A DNA stretch of 64,000 bases from Limanda limanda (lineage: Eukaryota; Chordata; Actinopteri; Pleuronectiformes; Pleuronectidae): positions 2,938,001 through 3,002,000 of the forward strand of contig NC_083645.1 of the NCBI RefSeq assembly GCF_963576545.1, read 5' to 3'. The notes below the pieces were generated by a model, which saw nothing but the letters and a program-made list of their open reading frames with translations, was not told the origin of the DNA and ran no database searches. Of the stretch, positions 11,186 through 24,693 are shown piece after piece. The position numbers were made by a program, and so were the translations under genes. Positions within the stretch are counted from its first letter, which is position 1, and each line of letters starts with the position of its first letter.

Positions 11186-11455
11186 GGTTTTGTATTTATA
11201 TAGCGCTTTTCTATTCTTGATGACCACTCAAAGCTCTTTACAGTACAGTTTTACATTCACCCAATCACACACACACATTCATACAGTGCATCTATTTGCA
11301 GCACTTTGTTGTTCTATGGGGGCAATTCAGGGTTCAGCATCTTGCCCGAGGACACTTCGGCATGCAGATGGGTCAGACTGGGGATCGAACTGCCGACCTT
11401 CAGATCGGAAGACGACCGCTCTAGCCCTCAGCCACAGCCGCTGAGTCAATTAAAA
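11186..11455. repeat. teleost dispersed repeat (SINE-like)
   Basis: Begins with a TATATAGCGCTTTTCTATTC block, has a short (AC)n run near 11263, and ends with CTTGCCCGAGGACACTTCGG and GATCGAACTGCCGACCTT-type words. I know this as a very common short interspersed sequence in percomorph genomes. Family name not assigned. Confidence 0.55.
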
Positions 11456-12620
11456 AAGTATTGTTTTGAATTCAAAAATGTATTTTGACTAATTTCTAAT
11501 ATTCATAAATGTATTGACCTTTTTTCATTTGCAAATTTTATGTTTTTAAGATTCAGAAATTTGACTTTTCAGAATAAAAGTTTAGTTATTTCATTTTAAA
11601 TTAAATGTTTTTTCAAATTAACAAAACAAATAGTTCTGATAGAGCTCCATAGAAACTGACTCCATTTTAATGCAGAAATTGTAATGCCAACCATGCGATT
11701 TAAATGTTCATTTAAACCAAACAAAATGCTAAAGAATATTGTCGACTTATAAACACCTTGACAATAAATGTTGGTTATTTTCATTCATCCACTTATTCAA
11801 TTCCTTTCTTCATTGATTTATATGGAAATCTGGAAGGCCCTGGTCACAGACTGAGAGAGAACGCTATTTCAAGGATCTTCAGCAAAATGAAGATCCCTGG
11901 AAAAGTAAACTGACAAATCTGCTTTAATGAAAATCAGACTCAAGAGGATACTTGTAGAGAGCTGACTGCATAAACATCAGCTATCGAGAGAAATTTGTGA
12001 GAACAATGGGAGCCATTATACTGAGAGCTCACATTATGGAGCATCAGATATAAGTGATGCAGTTATGTGCCTTCATGCAAACTCTGAGTTCCATCATTAC
12101 AGTGCTGGATCATATGACAGTCCTCAAACATGCCTCTTTTTTATTCACCAATAATCGTATCACCTCATGTGACACATATCGACATCATCAGGAAGGTTCT
12201 GCATCAGACTGCAACTAATAGTTATTTTTATTATAGATTAATCTGCTGTATATTTAACAGAGTCCAAAGTGGCACCATCCCAATGCTTGTTTTGTCCGTT
12301 AAGAACACTGTACTGTATTCAAAAATGAAGCAACAATAAAAACAATACTACAAGCAATAATGACTTTAAAAATGGGTGATCCTACAACGTAGGGGAAACA
12401 TTAAAGAATAGTATTATTCATGTTGGTATGTGATTAGAGAGTTTTTCTGTACCAGTACTGTGTTATGCCGGTTGTTAAAAAGGTATTGTGACAACCCTAC
12501 TCAATCAATATCATATCTCGATTCGACAGTAGCATAACGTAATGCTAATAAGCAATCGTCATGATGCAGACAAATTTAAATGTGTCGACGCCTTTTTTAC
12601 TCACACACTTTACATGACTT
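11456..12620. other. AT-rich non-coding stretch
   Basis: No coding or repeat signature that I can name. Open frames are short and AT-driven. Confidence 0.45.
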
Positions 12621-12639
12621 TTACAAGTCTGGAAGTTAC

Positions 12640-13440
12640 TTTACACAGGATAGGAGATTACATAATTCCTGTTGAAGTTTCACAACACTGGCTTTTTCTT
12701 AAATTTAGATTGCAATTTAAAATTCTCCTCCTCACCGACAAAGCCCGTCATCCTTCTCATCCTGGTCACAACCTATTCCATCTCCTCCCCTCTGGGAGAC
12801 GCTACAGATCTCTGTTGACCAAAACCTCCAGGCACAAAAACACTTTCTTCCCTCTCGCAGTCTCACTTCTGAATAGCCAACCCACTGTGGCACTGTGCAA
12901 TAACCCTGGATCTTTATAATAACCATTGTACAGTTTCTCACGAAATTATATTATATTATATATAATATATATTATAATTATATTTAATTATGTTTATTTT
13001 ATTTCATCCTCACTGTATAACCGTAATACACATACCGTTTAATAATTATCCCTGCACTTCTTTTCTTAGACTGTCGCACTTTTTGTATTTTGTATTGTTT
13101 TTGTGACTGTTTGTATTGTACTGTTTTGTTTTGTGATTTTGTTTTGTGATTTTTGTGTATTCTGTGTAAGCACACTGAGAGCCACTTTACCGAGTCAAAT
13201 TCCCTGTATGTGCAAACTTACTTGGCCAATAAACCTGATTCTGATTCTGATATGGCACCATTATACCTCAAATAGCTGTTAGTACCTTATTAACCCACTA
13301 CAGCACTGCGCTCCCAGAATTCAGGCTTACTTAACTTCCCTAAAGTCTCTAAAGTAGAGTAGGAGCCAGAGCTTTCAGCTAGCAAGCTCCTCTCATGTGG
13401 AATCATCTCCTGCTTTCAGTACAGGAGGCAAAAAGAGATC
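12640..13440 (+). mobile_element. L2 fragment interrupted by a second LINE 3' end
   Basis: 12660-12738 matches the L2 C-terminal stretch (FRLQFKILLLT; compare the 25.6-kb copy). A different LINE follows at 12739-13246: a frame KARHPSHPGHNLFHLLPSGR...LLTKTSRHKNTFFPLAVSLLN, then a 3' UTR with an AT-rich patch (12950-12990), ending in CCAATAAACCTGATTCTGATTCTGA, a simple-repeat tail. L2 sequence then resumes at GATATGGCACC (13247) and runs to about 13440 (GGAATCATCTCCTGCTTTCAGT). The order shows that the second LINE landed inside an older L2 copy. Confidence 0.65.
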
Positions 13441-13598
13441 TGTTTGCTCTTATAGATCCTTCATGGAGAACACCTGTGTGTGCGTGTGATGTTCAGACAT
13501 TACATAATAACATAAAGGGACTGAGAAATATCCAAGTTGGGCACACATATGGGAGCTGTGTTGTAACCTTTGCTGCGTAAAGAACTAGCGAGCTTATC

Positions 13599-13625
13599 TG
13601 TGTGTGTGTGTGTGTGTGTGTGTGC
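13599..13625. repeat. (TG)n microsatellite
   Basis: Uninterrupted TG dinucleotides directly visible. Confidence 0.9.
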
Positions 13626-13629
13626 GCTC

Positions 13630-16600
13630 TAACAAGTTCACAATGATATTTACTATGTTCACCTACTTGGTTTAGTGTGTAAGCATGCTTACACAGCTGG
13701 TGAGCACTGACCACATGGACAACTGAGAGTGAGGCTACATTAGGTTTAGGGGTACCAGAAAAAGTATCTCACAAACTGAATACTTGTCACTGACACGGAG
13801 ACCATGGCCCGGAACTGGACCCAGATGCTGTCCTACCCGGACCTGATCCTATAGCCAATACATCGTTTAAAATCAAAGCCAATCAAATCTGTGAATTCCG
13901 ATGAGTGACTTACACACAAGAGGGTCAGACAAGATGAGGAAGAATCGACAATTAAAAGCCAGTGTAAGAAAAGTAACTTCATATGGTCAGAGTCTTCAGA
14001 TTGGCAGTTCAAAACCTCTATCTGTCAGTGTATGTTCAGTGACCGCTACGATTGTTGCAAGTTACAATCCCTCCAGTTCAATGTGAAAATTGACAATACA
14101 TACTGTTAAATGTTATTGTCTTCAATTTTCTTTAATTTGAATGTCCATTTTTTACTACACACATATTTCTATATACATTGCACTGAATCATAACGCTAGT
14201 TAAACATTGTGATGTTCTAGACTGTTGCTTGTGGATATTTTATCTGACCCTTTCTGAATTTTAATTGAATATCACTATTCTAAATAAATAGTTTCAAAAA
14301 CAGATATTCCTGATGTTATTACAGTTCGTCTTGAGAGGATTGACACAAATATTTATAATTCAGTTTTGACTGATATCATGGATGGACCGACTGGCCAATG
14401 GTAAAATATGAAACCTGCTTTTGTCGTGAGAGTGCTCATGTTCCAGGGAAATAAAAACAACCATCTGTTCTTCTACCTGTTTTCTAAGAACCTGCAGTGT
14501 AAAATAACTTGCAGACAATTGGTCAAGACAAATTTACGAGGTTTAGGATTCAAAGAGGCAGCATCTACATGAGAAGTTGGCACTTATCTGTGTTCAGGGA
14601 GGGGAGAAAAGCAACACATTTAGTCGACCAATCAGCAGCCAGACACGAGTGCGATGTGAGTTGACCTTTGTCAAGGTACAACTCTCACCTGAAACCCAAA
14701 TCTGTCCAAGAGTTTTTTTACTATTCTTTTAAAATAAGATGTTAAAACAAAAACAAATGCACATGCATCATTATGGGTAATATTTCCTTACAATTACACA
14801 TTTGATGTTTTGAAAGCTCAGTTCACAGTTGACTTTCAAAGTATTTGTTGGACGGAGGGATGCTGGAATGTGTGCGTGTGCGTGCACGCTCCTGCTCCGT
14901 GCCTGCATTATTCTCATGTTCCAGTAAATTTTGGTTACATCAGCACACATCAAAATGAAGGCGTCTGAGAGAGGAAAAAGAGCAGAGGGAGAGTATACTT
15001 TTGATCAAGGATGGTTTCAACTGTATGTCCTGGAGGTGAACTCTGTGAAGTTGTAGTCTGTGCGTTTGGAGGCCTGTCATCCTCCACACAGACAAAAATC
15101 TTTGACTTATTTTTATTCATATTATATTTTATATTGCTTCAACATTTCCTCTATTAATTCCAAGGTTCAGTTATAAGCTCTGTTAATGTTAAGCGCATAT
15201 TGAATCTATTTAAGTGTATTTCAGTCTTCATCTGTATATACAGTATGGCTTTACTGAAAAGGGTTTTTGGGAAGCTTGAGGAAAATGTGAACTCCAACCT
15301 TCTGCTCCAGGGTTAAGAAAAGGACATTTTAACTCACACCAAAAGTTACAATGACACAAATTACTCAGAATATGGACTTGGAACACAACCTCACTAAGAA
15401 CTATGACCCACGGTTCAGACAACAGACTTTGCATTACAATTACATCCATGGGTATAGTGGATATTCTTTCAGAGAAATATGATGGAAATTAGGTCATGAT
15501 GATGCTTGTACATTTTCATGGGTGTTCATATGAGGTTTTGTGCAAGTTTTGTGCAAGAGGGCCAACGATTTTCAACACAGCGTTTGGCCCAATATCCGAG
15601 GAGAAGTCTTCACTGATCTCTGAAGTGGGTTCAAACCTTGTAAAGAAACAAATGTTTTGAGTTGAACTCTTTCTATGGATATTTGCACTGTGGAAGCCAA
15701 ATCTCTTTCTTACCAGATCTTATTTTGCAGCTTTTCTATCACCAGTCTTTCATGACTGTTGTGTGGTCAGAGATATTGAAAAGCCCCGAAGCTCCTCATC
15801 CAACTATTGATTTGATCTGTTGGCAATCTTGGAATTGATGCTCACGCTACGGCAAGCTCCACAGCAAGTTGCTTTGGTTAAGGATAAAAGGCAAGATACA
15901 TAAATGGCTCTCTTACAGTAATAACTATGGGCTTTTACTGATGTTGCCTCCACACTAGAGTGGCAGTGATGCTGCAGGGCTGAATTATTGCAGAATGTGG
16001 ACAAATGTCAGGGTTTTTTGCTTCTGTTCTTCATTCCAGAAATCCCTCATATTTCAGAAAGCCTGGTCAACACTGTTGTAGTCCAAAGATGGTTTAAATG
16101 ATTGACTTAACTGCTGTTATTTGTTCATGCAGTGCATATCGGCTATTTCAGAGGTCTGTTAAGCAATCAATACAAAAAAGCCATGGAATTCAGCAATATC
16201 ATATATGTACTTTATGATTACATGGCGTTGTTCACATGTTCATGAAATATTTGTCAATACTGAACATATCTTGAGTCCATATCGCACCAAATTCAACACT
16301 TAACTTCCTAAGAACCTTAAAATTACAAATGCCTATTGTTAAGTCAAAAAGATGAACGATTTTCAATATGCTTTCCACATACATACAGACCAATATTTGT
16401 GGAATAAGTAGTTCGTCAAAATATGGACATAGGCTAATAGATGATGGGTTTGTTAATACAAATGCAGATGGTAAAATACTACAAATAATACTGTTCCGGA
16501 ATGTCTTTGCTGTCCATTGTTTTTTAGGATTTTCATTGTGTTGAGTTAAACGCTCCAAATTTGAATTTGTTAAACTATTGAAATAATTTGTAAAATGTTG

Positions 16601-18430
16601 TTGCATCTCTTTCTCCCTGAAATATTGTTAAATATGATGTCAACATCTTCATTCCATCACACTGTCTTTTGTCACATGACATTTTGCTGCCTCAAATAGC
16701 CCCTTGAACACCAAATGGTGTATTCACCTATTTGGGTTAAAAAAAAAACATTTAAAAAAGTTTAATTGGCTGTTCTGAGATTACAGATTTTCTTTTATGA
16801 AACAAAAATTTTTGATCTTCACTTGAAGCAAATCACCAAAACCTGTTTTCTGCCAACAATCCAAATAAATCCCATCATGCCAGCGATAATTTGGGGAATT
16901 TCTCAGTTTTAAAAGGTCAGATTTACTTTTGTCATTGTTTTCCAAACAGGCGGTGTCGTTGCCTGCCTGTTTTGCTTGCTCTATTGTTGTAAGTAAGTAA
17001 ACTCCAAAATAAACACACTTTACATTTTTTATTTATATTTAATAAAGTTTACACAGCACAGTCTTGAGAGGCTTTGGTTTATGTCCTTGACTCGCCTCTC
17101 TCTCCATCTTGCATCATTTTTTCATTATCCATCTGTCTGTCCACCTCTTCACATGCTCTCCTTTGTTTTCCTCTGACACCAGCAATCGCTTTGTGTTTTC
17201 ATTCATCTTGCTCTCTCCTTCACAGTTTGTTTAAAGGATACTTCAAACCAGTCAAATCCTTTGACCATGGTAGTTTGCATTTGTGTGTGTGTGTATGGGG
17301 GCTGGGGGGATTTAGAGGGGAAGAGTTCTTTCATATTTTAATAGGCAGGCCAATTTCTCAATCTCACATGTCTGTCTAACAGCCTTCTTCATTATCACTA
17401 AATCAAACTGAAACTTAATCTTCAGATCTTTAAAATAAATCCCACGTGAAACGTATCCAGAGGAGTTAGAAGAAATATTGAATGGGGCCTCGAAATACTG
17501 AAGATAGTTAGAACACCTCCTCATGCGTTTTAAAACAAAGGTCAACTGTTTATTTCCACCACATAGTGTCACACAGCCTGGAAGTCCAACCCTTGTTCAA
17601 CAGGTCATCATGTAAGCAGCAAGGTTGAAGGCACTCAAGCATGAATTTTAAGGGAGCAAGGCAGAATAGTGACAACCTTAATAGGCTGCCATGTATTTCC
17701 ACTTATAAACAATCATACGTATCTCCGTTATTTCAGTGAACAAAGCTTTAGACTTTGAGTTCTCAGAGATGACTTTTATCCTCTTAATTTATGAATTTAA
17801 TAAACACAGTAAAGCAGGCACTAATTAGTGGTGGGCTTCAGTCCAATAACTATAAATCCCATTAGATGTTGAGTTAAACCAAAAACAAATCGTCCTCAGG
17901 TAATAATATGTCATTGGAAAGGCCATGGTTTGTCAAATTTTGGGACACTGCTGTTGAGTGATGTTTCTGTCTCTATCATAACATAGTAATATGAATATTT
18001 TTAGCTAGCTCAGCCATATTCTATAACTGTTTGTTGCACACAGCCTTTTAATTTGCTTGTAACAGAGAAGGGAGAAGGACCCCAGCAGTAAGTGTTTACT
18101 GCAGCAGTGCCAGATGCACTAGCTGAGCCAGGCCTGTTACCACCACCACTCAGTTTGACAGACAATCCCCCCAAGCAGCCCAGCAGAGAGAGACAGGGCA
18201 GCAGATGCGGACAGACAGGTGCTTGCTCACACACAGCGGGCAACTGTACGACAGGCGGGGCTGACATAACAGTCCTTTCGGTGCAAGTCTCCTTTTACTA
18301 AAGGAGTATTTAACCAAGTCAGTTAAGATGAGGGCTCATCATTCATCATACAATCTTGTCTAGGCTTCAGAAGTGGAAGATGTCAGGATTAAGGAGGAGC
18401 AGGGAAAGAGTTGCTTCTGGCGTTCATTGG
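13630..18430. other. long non-coding stretch
   Basis: Nothing recognised. A 124-codon open frame on the minus strand (16232-16606) is AT-rich, with no splice framing or known motif. 17075-17235 is pyrimidine-rich. 18060-18290 is less AT-rich than its surroundings, with an open frame containing a Pro/Leu-rich run, but I cannot identify it. Confidence 0.45.
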
Positions 18431-18433
18431 TGA

Positions 18434-19172
18434 TAGATTTTGAGCCAATTACAGACCAATATCTAATCTCCCCTTCCTGTCTAAAATCTTAGAAAAAGCT
18501 GTAGCCAATCAGCTCTGTGAGTTTCTCCAGAAAAATAATATATATGAAGACTTTCAGTCTGGGTTCACAGCCAATCACAGCACAGAGACAGCCTTGGCAA
18601 AAGTCACTAATGACCTTCTAAAAGCTTCAGATCAGGGATCTGTGTCCGTCCTCATTCTGTTAGATCTCAGTGCAGCATTCGACACAATTGACCATCACAT
18701 TTTATTACAGAGACTAAAAGAGTTAATTAAAATTAAAGGAACCGCCCTAAACTGGTTTAAATCTTATTTTTCTGATCGCTCCCAATTCTTGCAAATAAAT
18801 GATGAGTCATCTGTGCACACCAAAGTTAACCATGGTGTTCCACAGGGCTCTGTGCTCGGCCCAATTTTATTCTTATTATATATGCTTCCACTAGGAAACA
18901 TTATCAGGACACACTCGGTAAATTCCCACTGCTATGCGGATGACACCCAGTTATACTTGTCAATAAAACCTGAACTAGGTAATCAATTAACTAAACTTCG
19001 AGCATGTCTCAAGGACATAAAAACCTGGATGACCCGCAATTTTCTCTTATTAAACTCAGATAAATCAGAGGTTAAAATACTTGGCCTTAAACACCTTAAA
19101 GATACATTATCTAATGATCCCGATTTGTCCTTTTATTCTCACTTTAGACAAATTTCTAGGACGAATCCAATA
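18434..19172 (+). pseudogene. L2 LINE reverse transcriptase fragment
   Basis: Frames read ANYRPISNLPFLSKILEK, then NHSTETALAKVTNDLLKASD, LLDLSAAFDTIDHHILLQRL, VPQGSVLGPILFLLYM and the catalytic CYADDTQLYLS (about 18930-18965). This is the same family as the long copy at 22.8-28.8 kb. The piece lacks the endonuclease at the left and is cut on the right after the LSFYSHFRQISRT stretch near 19165, so it is truncated at both ends. Most of the frame (18594-19178) is open. Confidence 0.85.
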
Positions 19173-19380
19173 CATTGAAGTCAATTGTGACCTCTGTGAC
19201 ATAATAAAACAGAAAAAACACAACGTGCCTCCATACTGTTCCTGTGATGTCATCCAAGTGTCGGCCATCCCCAACATTCATATTCGACTCAAAACAACTT
19301 CAGTTACACCATGTTTGGTGAGGAGATAATGAGTGAATTTTACTTTTTCTGTCAACTGTCCCTTTAAAATTAAACGTTTT
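19173..19380. other. possible one-ended MITE next to the L2 fragment
   Basis: The right edge reads TTTTTCTGTCAACTGTCCCTTTAA, which resembles common fish TTAA-type MITE ends. The left terminal repeat is missing at the L2 junction. Confidence 0.25.
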
Positions 19381-19582
19381 TTCATCTGTATTTACCATGT
19401 TTATAAAGCTACTGTGGACAAACTGAGTCAGGTGCGTTTGTTTGCAATTGTGTTTGTCCACGTGTTTTTGCAGGGAGAAGGACCTACTGTGTGTCTCTCA
19501 GATACAATCTTATATCATCTTTTTTTCTAAATAGTATTTTTTTTTTTAAATCTTGTAAATTGTATGCAGACGGACAGCCGCA

Positions 19583-19990
19583 GTGACACTACTCAACACA
19601 TCCTCGAGACCCTGCTTGTTTATGGTTCTGATTGAGAGGATCTATTGGATGTATTCATCCTTCCTGAAAGCAAGGACATTTTGCCAAGATGCAATCTCAG
19701 CTGCTGGTACAGCAGACCAAAACTCAGTTTTCGTTTTGCAAATGACTGTAATCACTACTTGCAAAGACGCTGTCGGCTCCATCAGACCCTCCGCTCACAT
19801 ACACCAGCTTGTCTTTGAATGGACCCTCCACTGTCCCGACACATCAACTTGCACTGTCCTCCTTCACTTTTGACTCCACAAAAGACTGTGTTGGATGCGG
19901 TCAAATATATCCAGGACTTTGATATGATTGACCTAGAAAACAATTTTGCTGTTTGTAAGATTTATCAATGTAAATGTACGATTTCATGAC
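19583..19990 (+). repeat. uncharacterised dispersed coding-like repeat, copy 1
   Basis: 19730-19990 is similar to the reverse complement of 29850-30100. Both copies encode GGxxPSTVPTHQ-like words and an LTPQKTVLDAVKYIQDF segment. It has no known domain to my eye. The upstream part (19583-19730) has no partner in the window. It may be an exon of a transposon or an old duplicated gene piece. Confidence 0.5.
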
Positions 19991-21200
19991 CTGTAGATAT
20001 CAGCGGTGTCTGAATGTTTTGTTGATTTAATTCCTGTCAGCAATGTGAGACTTACTTAATATTTTCAGTACAGCCATTTTCCTGTCTGAAAAATTTAGTT
20101 ACCTTTACCTAATTAGCTTAATAAATATAACATAACTTCAACACAATCAAGTAACATTTAATTAATATTTTCATGAATGTTAGGTTTAGTGTAATGTAAA
20201 TTTTACTTGATACTGGCAGTTGTACTTGATATTACTGTAGTAAAGTTTAATTAAAAAATGCTATTGCAAATTGATGATAGGATTAGTTATTTATTTCAGT
20301 GTATTTTGACACCAAAGTTAATTCCCAGTTTGTTTAAAAAAGCACTTGTGTGAATGCTGGGCTTCAGTCACGCCTTCTGGCAAGAGGGAAACTAAAGAAT
20401 GAGTTTTCAATTATAAAAGACTGCCATGTGCAAAACCACAACCTAGGCCTGAAGATCTGAATAACTGGGCACATAAGATAATTTAAATAAAGTACCTCAG
20501 TTGTATAATCTGGGGCAATAAAGATTGATCAGTTGTACACGTTATAGATGGATATTGAGCCATTTACAAGAAGGGGATGGAGCGGGCACATCCCAGCCAA
20601 GGGTTGCCAAACATTTTCAATTTAGCTATTACATGATTCCTCAAAGTGTATATATTATCCTCTGTTTACCACTCTGTCACTGTAGATGAAAGCAGGCCTG
20701 AAATAATGCAGCAAAGTTTGGCAACACAGTTTTCTTTGTTGTGATTTCTACAATAAAGCCGACGGATTTGTGACAAGTTGTGTTTACTGTCAGAGTAGTC
20801 GCGGCGCTTCAAGAATGTAGTCATGCGTAAACTATAGAGAGTGACATTCCACAGCTTTCAACAGGCCCACTTAGTGTGGTCTGTCCAAAATGAGCAATGT
20901 CCACACAAACAGCTGAGTTCTGCTTCACTGAAAAGGCTGTGATGACACTGGGCATTTGCACATTTAAAATCCCTGATGCTGTTGTTTATTATTCCTCAAC
21001 TAATGTAGCAACAAGCATAACTCAGGAAACACCACACAGTAAACAGTGGGGTACAAGCAGGAGCAAATATGAAATAACCGATAAAAACAAAGGGAAACAC
21101 AGTGAGTATACACAGAAGGGAGGCAGGGATATCTGAACACTATGTGAAGCACAATAGGGCCGGCCCACACAATAAAACTCGAAAATGATATAAACTAAAC
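19991..21200. other. non-coding stretch
   Basis: AT-rich with no recognised feature. An open frame at 20897-21136 has no coding signature. Confidence 0.45.
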
Positions 21201-21204
21201 GTCC

Positions 21205-22001
21205 GATTGGCGAAGATTTACCCAGGCACCAGTGACAGTTGTAATAGATGTAAGCAGTCGCCTGCTAATCACACACATGTTTTGGTCCTGTTCGAACCTC
21301 ACCAGCTTTTGGTGCCAAATTTGTGATACACTTGCAACAGTGCTTGAAGTGGATCTTAGCCCTGAGCCTTACACGGCCCTGTTTGGCCTGCCTCCACTTA
21401 TGACACTTTGTCTCCCTGCATCGAAACGCCGGGTACTGGCCTTCACTACTCTATTGGCCAGACGCCTTATTTTGGATGGAAACATGGAAACAAGTTCCTT
21501 CACCTTCACACAATAGCTGGCTTAGGGAGGTCCTCACACATATCAAACTTGAGAAGGTTAGATTCTCTCTGGCGGGTTCTGATACCGCTTTTAACAAAAC
21601 CTGGCAGCCTTAAACAGAACTACTGTTCACCCAGAAAGTGACTAGATGCCCCTCCCCCTCAACTTCATACTATTTACTACTCTCTATTATCTCAACAATA
21701 ATTAGTTTTTTTATTTTATTTTTCTTATTTTTTTTTTATGTAATGTAAAGTATGTAATGGTTTAATTGTGCAATTATTTTACTTTTTTCTTGTCAGTGGG
21801 TGGGAAGGGTCAAGGGTTAATTGTGGTTCATAGAAGCCATTCTGGCTCAGTTTAAGCACATTGTTGTTATCATCATACATCGTGTAGGACATCCTACCGC
21901 TATTTTCTACCTCTAAGAATTTTTGTATACACTGTATGTGTGAATTATTGCTGTATATGAACGAAAAAACTAATAAAAAGATGTGTAAAAAAAAAAAAAA
22001 A
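21205..22001 (+). pseudogene. 5'-truncated L1 LINE with poly(A) tail
   Basis: The frame begins LAKIYPGTSDSCNRCKQ and continues THMFWSCSNLTSFWCQI, the Cys/His-containing C-terminus of L1 ORF2, then FTTLLARRLI and, in another frame, KLEKVRFSLAGSDTAFNKTW. A 3' UTR follows, then (A)15 at 21987-22001. The 5' truncation and A-tail are the standard products of target-primed reverse transcription. Nearby ATGATATAAAC (about 21185) and ATGATAAAC (22001 on) are similar and may be a decayed target duplication. Confidence 0.8.
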
Positions 22002-22843
22002 TGATAAACCAAATTAATGGACTAAATTCTGACTGAAATGTCTGGAACCACGTCTATATGAATAATCTGTCAAAATACGGGTAACAGTTATGTGCTCTTT
22101 AAGCGTAAATCTGGCAAATGAAACAAGCACAAACACAAATAATCTGGTCAGGATTTGGACGCTACCTCCTGCCAAGACTGTTGACACTGTGTACCCCCTT
22201 AGAATGGTACTGTTGATGTTAAGTCATGACTTAATTGTGGACTTTTTAATTTCAACAGTGTTGTGGTGACACCCCAATGATAACACTCATTGAATTATGC
22301 CCCCCCATGGTTTATGATTGGCCTTGTGAGAGTATTGAAAGAATTTAAATTTGTAAAGAATTAATATATTATAATTACTAATCACAAGTTATTAGAACCT
22401 CAGGAGTACTGACGTTTACTTTGTATTTGTTTGATTCGCTCCAGAGAGAAAAATAAATGATTGCAATAACCTGGTGTGCCAAAATTGGGGCAATATACCA
22501 AAATATACATGTCTTTCAAAATAATTATGTTATCCTGAGCGACAGTGGCAGCTGTGATTGACAAAACAGATATCTGCGGTTTTGTGGAGCCATGTTTTGT
22601 CTTGGCTATGTGAAGAGAAATGCCACTCTTAAGAAGGGTGTGCAGAACATATTGATTTCAGAAACTGCATCACAGAGATTTTTTTTACAACACTGGGAAT
22701 CTCCATTTAAAATCCCATGTAAACCACAACATGCTGTCACCCCCATTTCAATGTTCTCCTTTTTATTGCACTGAGGCTTGGCGTTTTCCCGTTATCAGAA
22801 AAGAGGTAAAGTCAAGTTACAACAAAATACATCACATTTCTTA
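22002..22843. other. non-coding spacer between L1 and L2
   Basis: No recognised feature. Confidence 0.45.
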
Positions 22844-23690
22844 TCAATCAATCAAGTTTTATTTGTATAGCCCACATTCACAAATCACAATTCGTCTCAT
22901 AGGGCTTTAACATGGTGTGACATCCTCTGTCCTTAACCCTCAACAACAGTAAGGAAAAACTACTAAAAACCTTTTTAACAGGTAAAAATATGTAGAAACC
23001 TCAGACAGAGCCACATGTGAGGTATCCCTCTCCCAGGACGGACAGAAGTGCAATAGATGTCAAGTGTAAGAAAACATCATCAGGATTAAAGTTTTTAGCA
23101 GCATCGATGAGGGTAAACATTTTTCAATACTATATGTGAAGCAGTCCTGCTGCAAGCATAGTCTCTGGTTAGCAGCCAGCAAGATCACGTTCCAGCATCA
23201 GGATGGGATCCACTATAGTCCACAGTCATTGTCCACTGCCGCCAGTTAGGATCCATTATCAGCTGCCGCCTCGGTCGTGGTCCACCATCAGCCGATGCCA
23301 GCGCGACAAAGGATCCTCCATTACCACTACGATCAGCAGGCACCGAACTGGATCCACCATTGCCACCTCTGATGCGCGATCCACAATCATATCCATGGTG
23401 CGGCCACAGCTGTGGCCCTGCATCCGCGGGCGCTAAGGCACAGAAACTCCGGGAAAGGGGTCAAGTTAGTAACATGTACTGATGAGATAAGAGTTACCTT
23501 GATGTGTTAGGGATGGAGAAAAGGAAGGAGAAGCAGGAAAGAGAAGCTCCGTGTGTCTTGTGTCATAAATTCCCTGTGCGTCTTAGCATCATCAGGGGTT
23601 TTTGCCTTTTAATCAATTTTGGAACATAGGGCGAGTTACTTTCTGCCGCACTAATTAGCTCTAACTATAAGCTTTATCAAAAAGGAAGGT
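22844..23690 (-). other. L2 LINE 3' untranslated region
   Basis: Follows the C-terminal frame (stop near 23680, KLIVRAN-type end). It contains CpG-bearing words that read as repeated GGATCC-bounded motifs at 23205-23400, and it ends with the ATACAAATAAAACTTGATTG tail typical of this fish L2 family. Confidence 0.7.
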
Positions 23691-23773
23691 TTTGAGTCTA
23701 CTTTTAAACGAACAGAGCGTGTCTGCTTCCCTAACTGAAAGTGAGAGATTATTCCACAGCAGTGGGGCTTGAT
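23690..23773 (-). pseudogene. L2 ORF2 extreme C-terminus, separated by the hAT insertion
   Basis: Minus strand reads PLLWNNLPLSVREADTL-like codons followed by a FKSRLKTFLF-like end, the canonical tail of L2/CR1-type polyproteins. Its upstream neighbour codons resume at 25475 on the other side of the hAT. Confidence 0.75.
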
Positions 23774-24179
23774 CAGGGGTGGACTGGGACAAAAATTCAG
23801 CCCTGGCATTGTCTGTCCAGACCAGCCCACTACATTATCAGCGGACACCACATAGAAGTCCACAAATCTCGCGGCGTCTTCTCTCATGCATACTACTGTT
23901 ACCACCTAGCTCAAAGATGGCAACAAGAAGGGAGGCCCACACACAAACCTCTCAAGCCAAAAGTAAATTTATTTAACTCCAAATCAAGATAGCTCTAATT
24001 ACGTAGTGGGATGTGTAAAATATGTTACGTGTCAGTGGTGATAAAAGTGTTTGGATGTGTGAAAATAAGGTGTGATGTATGTTGTAAGGTGCAGAAGCAA
24101 AGAAAAACAAAGGCTGAGGGCCCCATGCCCCTGGAAGCAGCCTTTAGATCTGCAGCTGAAGCCCAGCCCAAAAGGGCAG

Positions 24180-24312
24180 GCCCAGGGTGACTTGAGTAAA
24201 AGTCTTAAAGTAGCTCATATTAAAAGTACTTAAGTATCAAAAGTATCTGGTGTTGAAATGTACTTAAGTATCAAAAGTAAAAGTACAAGTACTAAAATTA
24301 AAAATGCAAAGT
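24180..24312. repeat. short tandem patch of AAGTACTTAAGTATCAAAAG words
   Basis: Two to three imperfect copies of AGTACTTAAGTATCAAAAGT occur inside the hAT. The same words are common in other fish repeats, in my recollection. Confidence 0.55.
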
Positions 24313-24693
24313 GCTTTTTATAGTAGGCCTATACAGACACAAAACAACCCAAAATGTTTCTCCTCAAGATTTATCTCAACTGACTGAAAAATTACAACAA
24401 CAATATGCATATAATGTATAATTTTACCAATTTTGAACCCTAGATGCTGAGGTTCAAATAGTAATGGACCAGTGCATCTAGAGACAACAAAGAATTAACT
24501 ATAAACAAATGCCTCTTGTGTCTGCCCAAGAACATTAATAAACCACAGTATAACCACTAAAACATTCTGTAAATATCACTAAACATGGACCTCTCATCAG
24601 TAGCAAGAGTGATACACAATGCCCCTTATGATAACTCAGCAAAGGGAAACCAGATCTAGGCACACAAAATAAGACACTATCTCTTATCCTATT

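Noticed and set aside
16232..16606. 124-codon minus-strand open frame
   Set aside because: AT-rich, no motif, no splice framing and no repeat-family match; likely chance.
17074..17379. 101-codon plus-strand open frame
   Set aside because: Explained by a pyrimidine-rich stretch giving Ser/Leu/Cys codons.
23203..23436. 77-codon plus-strand frame at 23.2-23.4 kb
   Set aside because: Lies in the L2 3' UTR on the opposite strand; produced by GGATCC-containing repeats.
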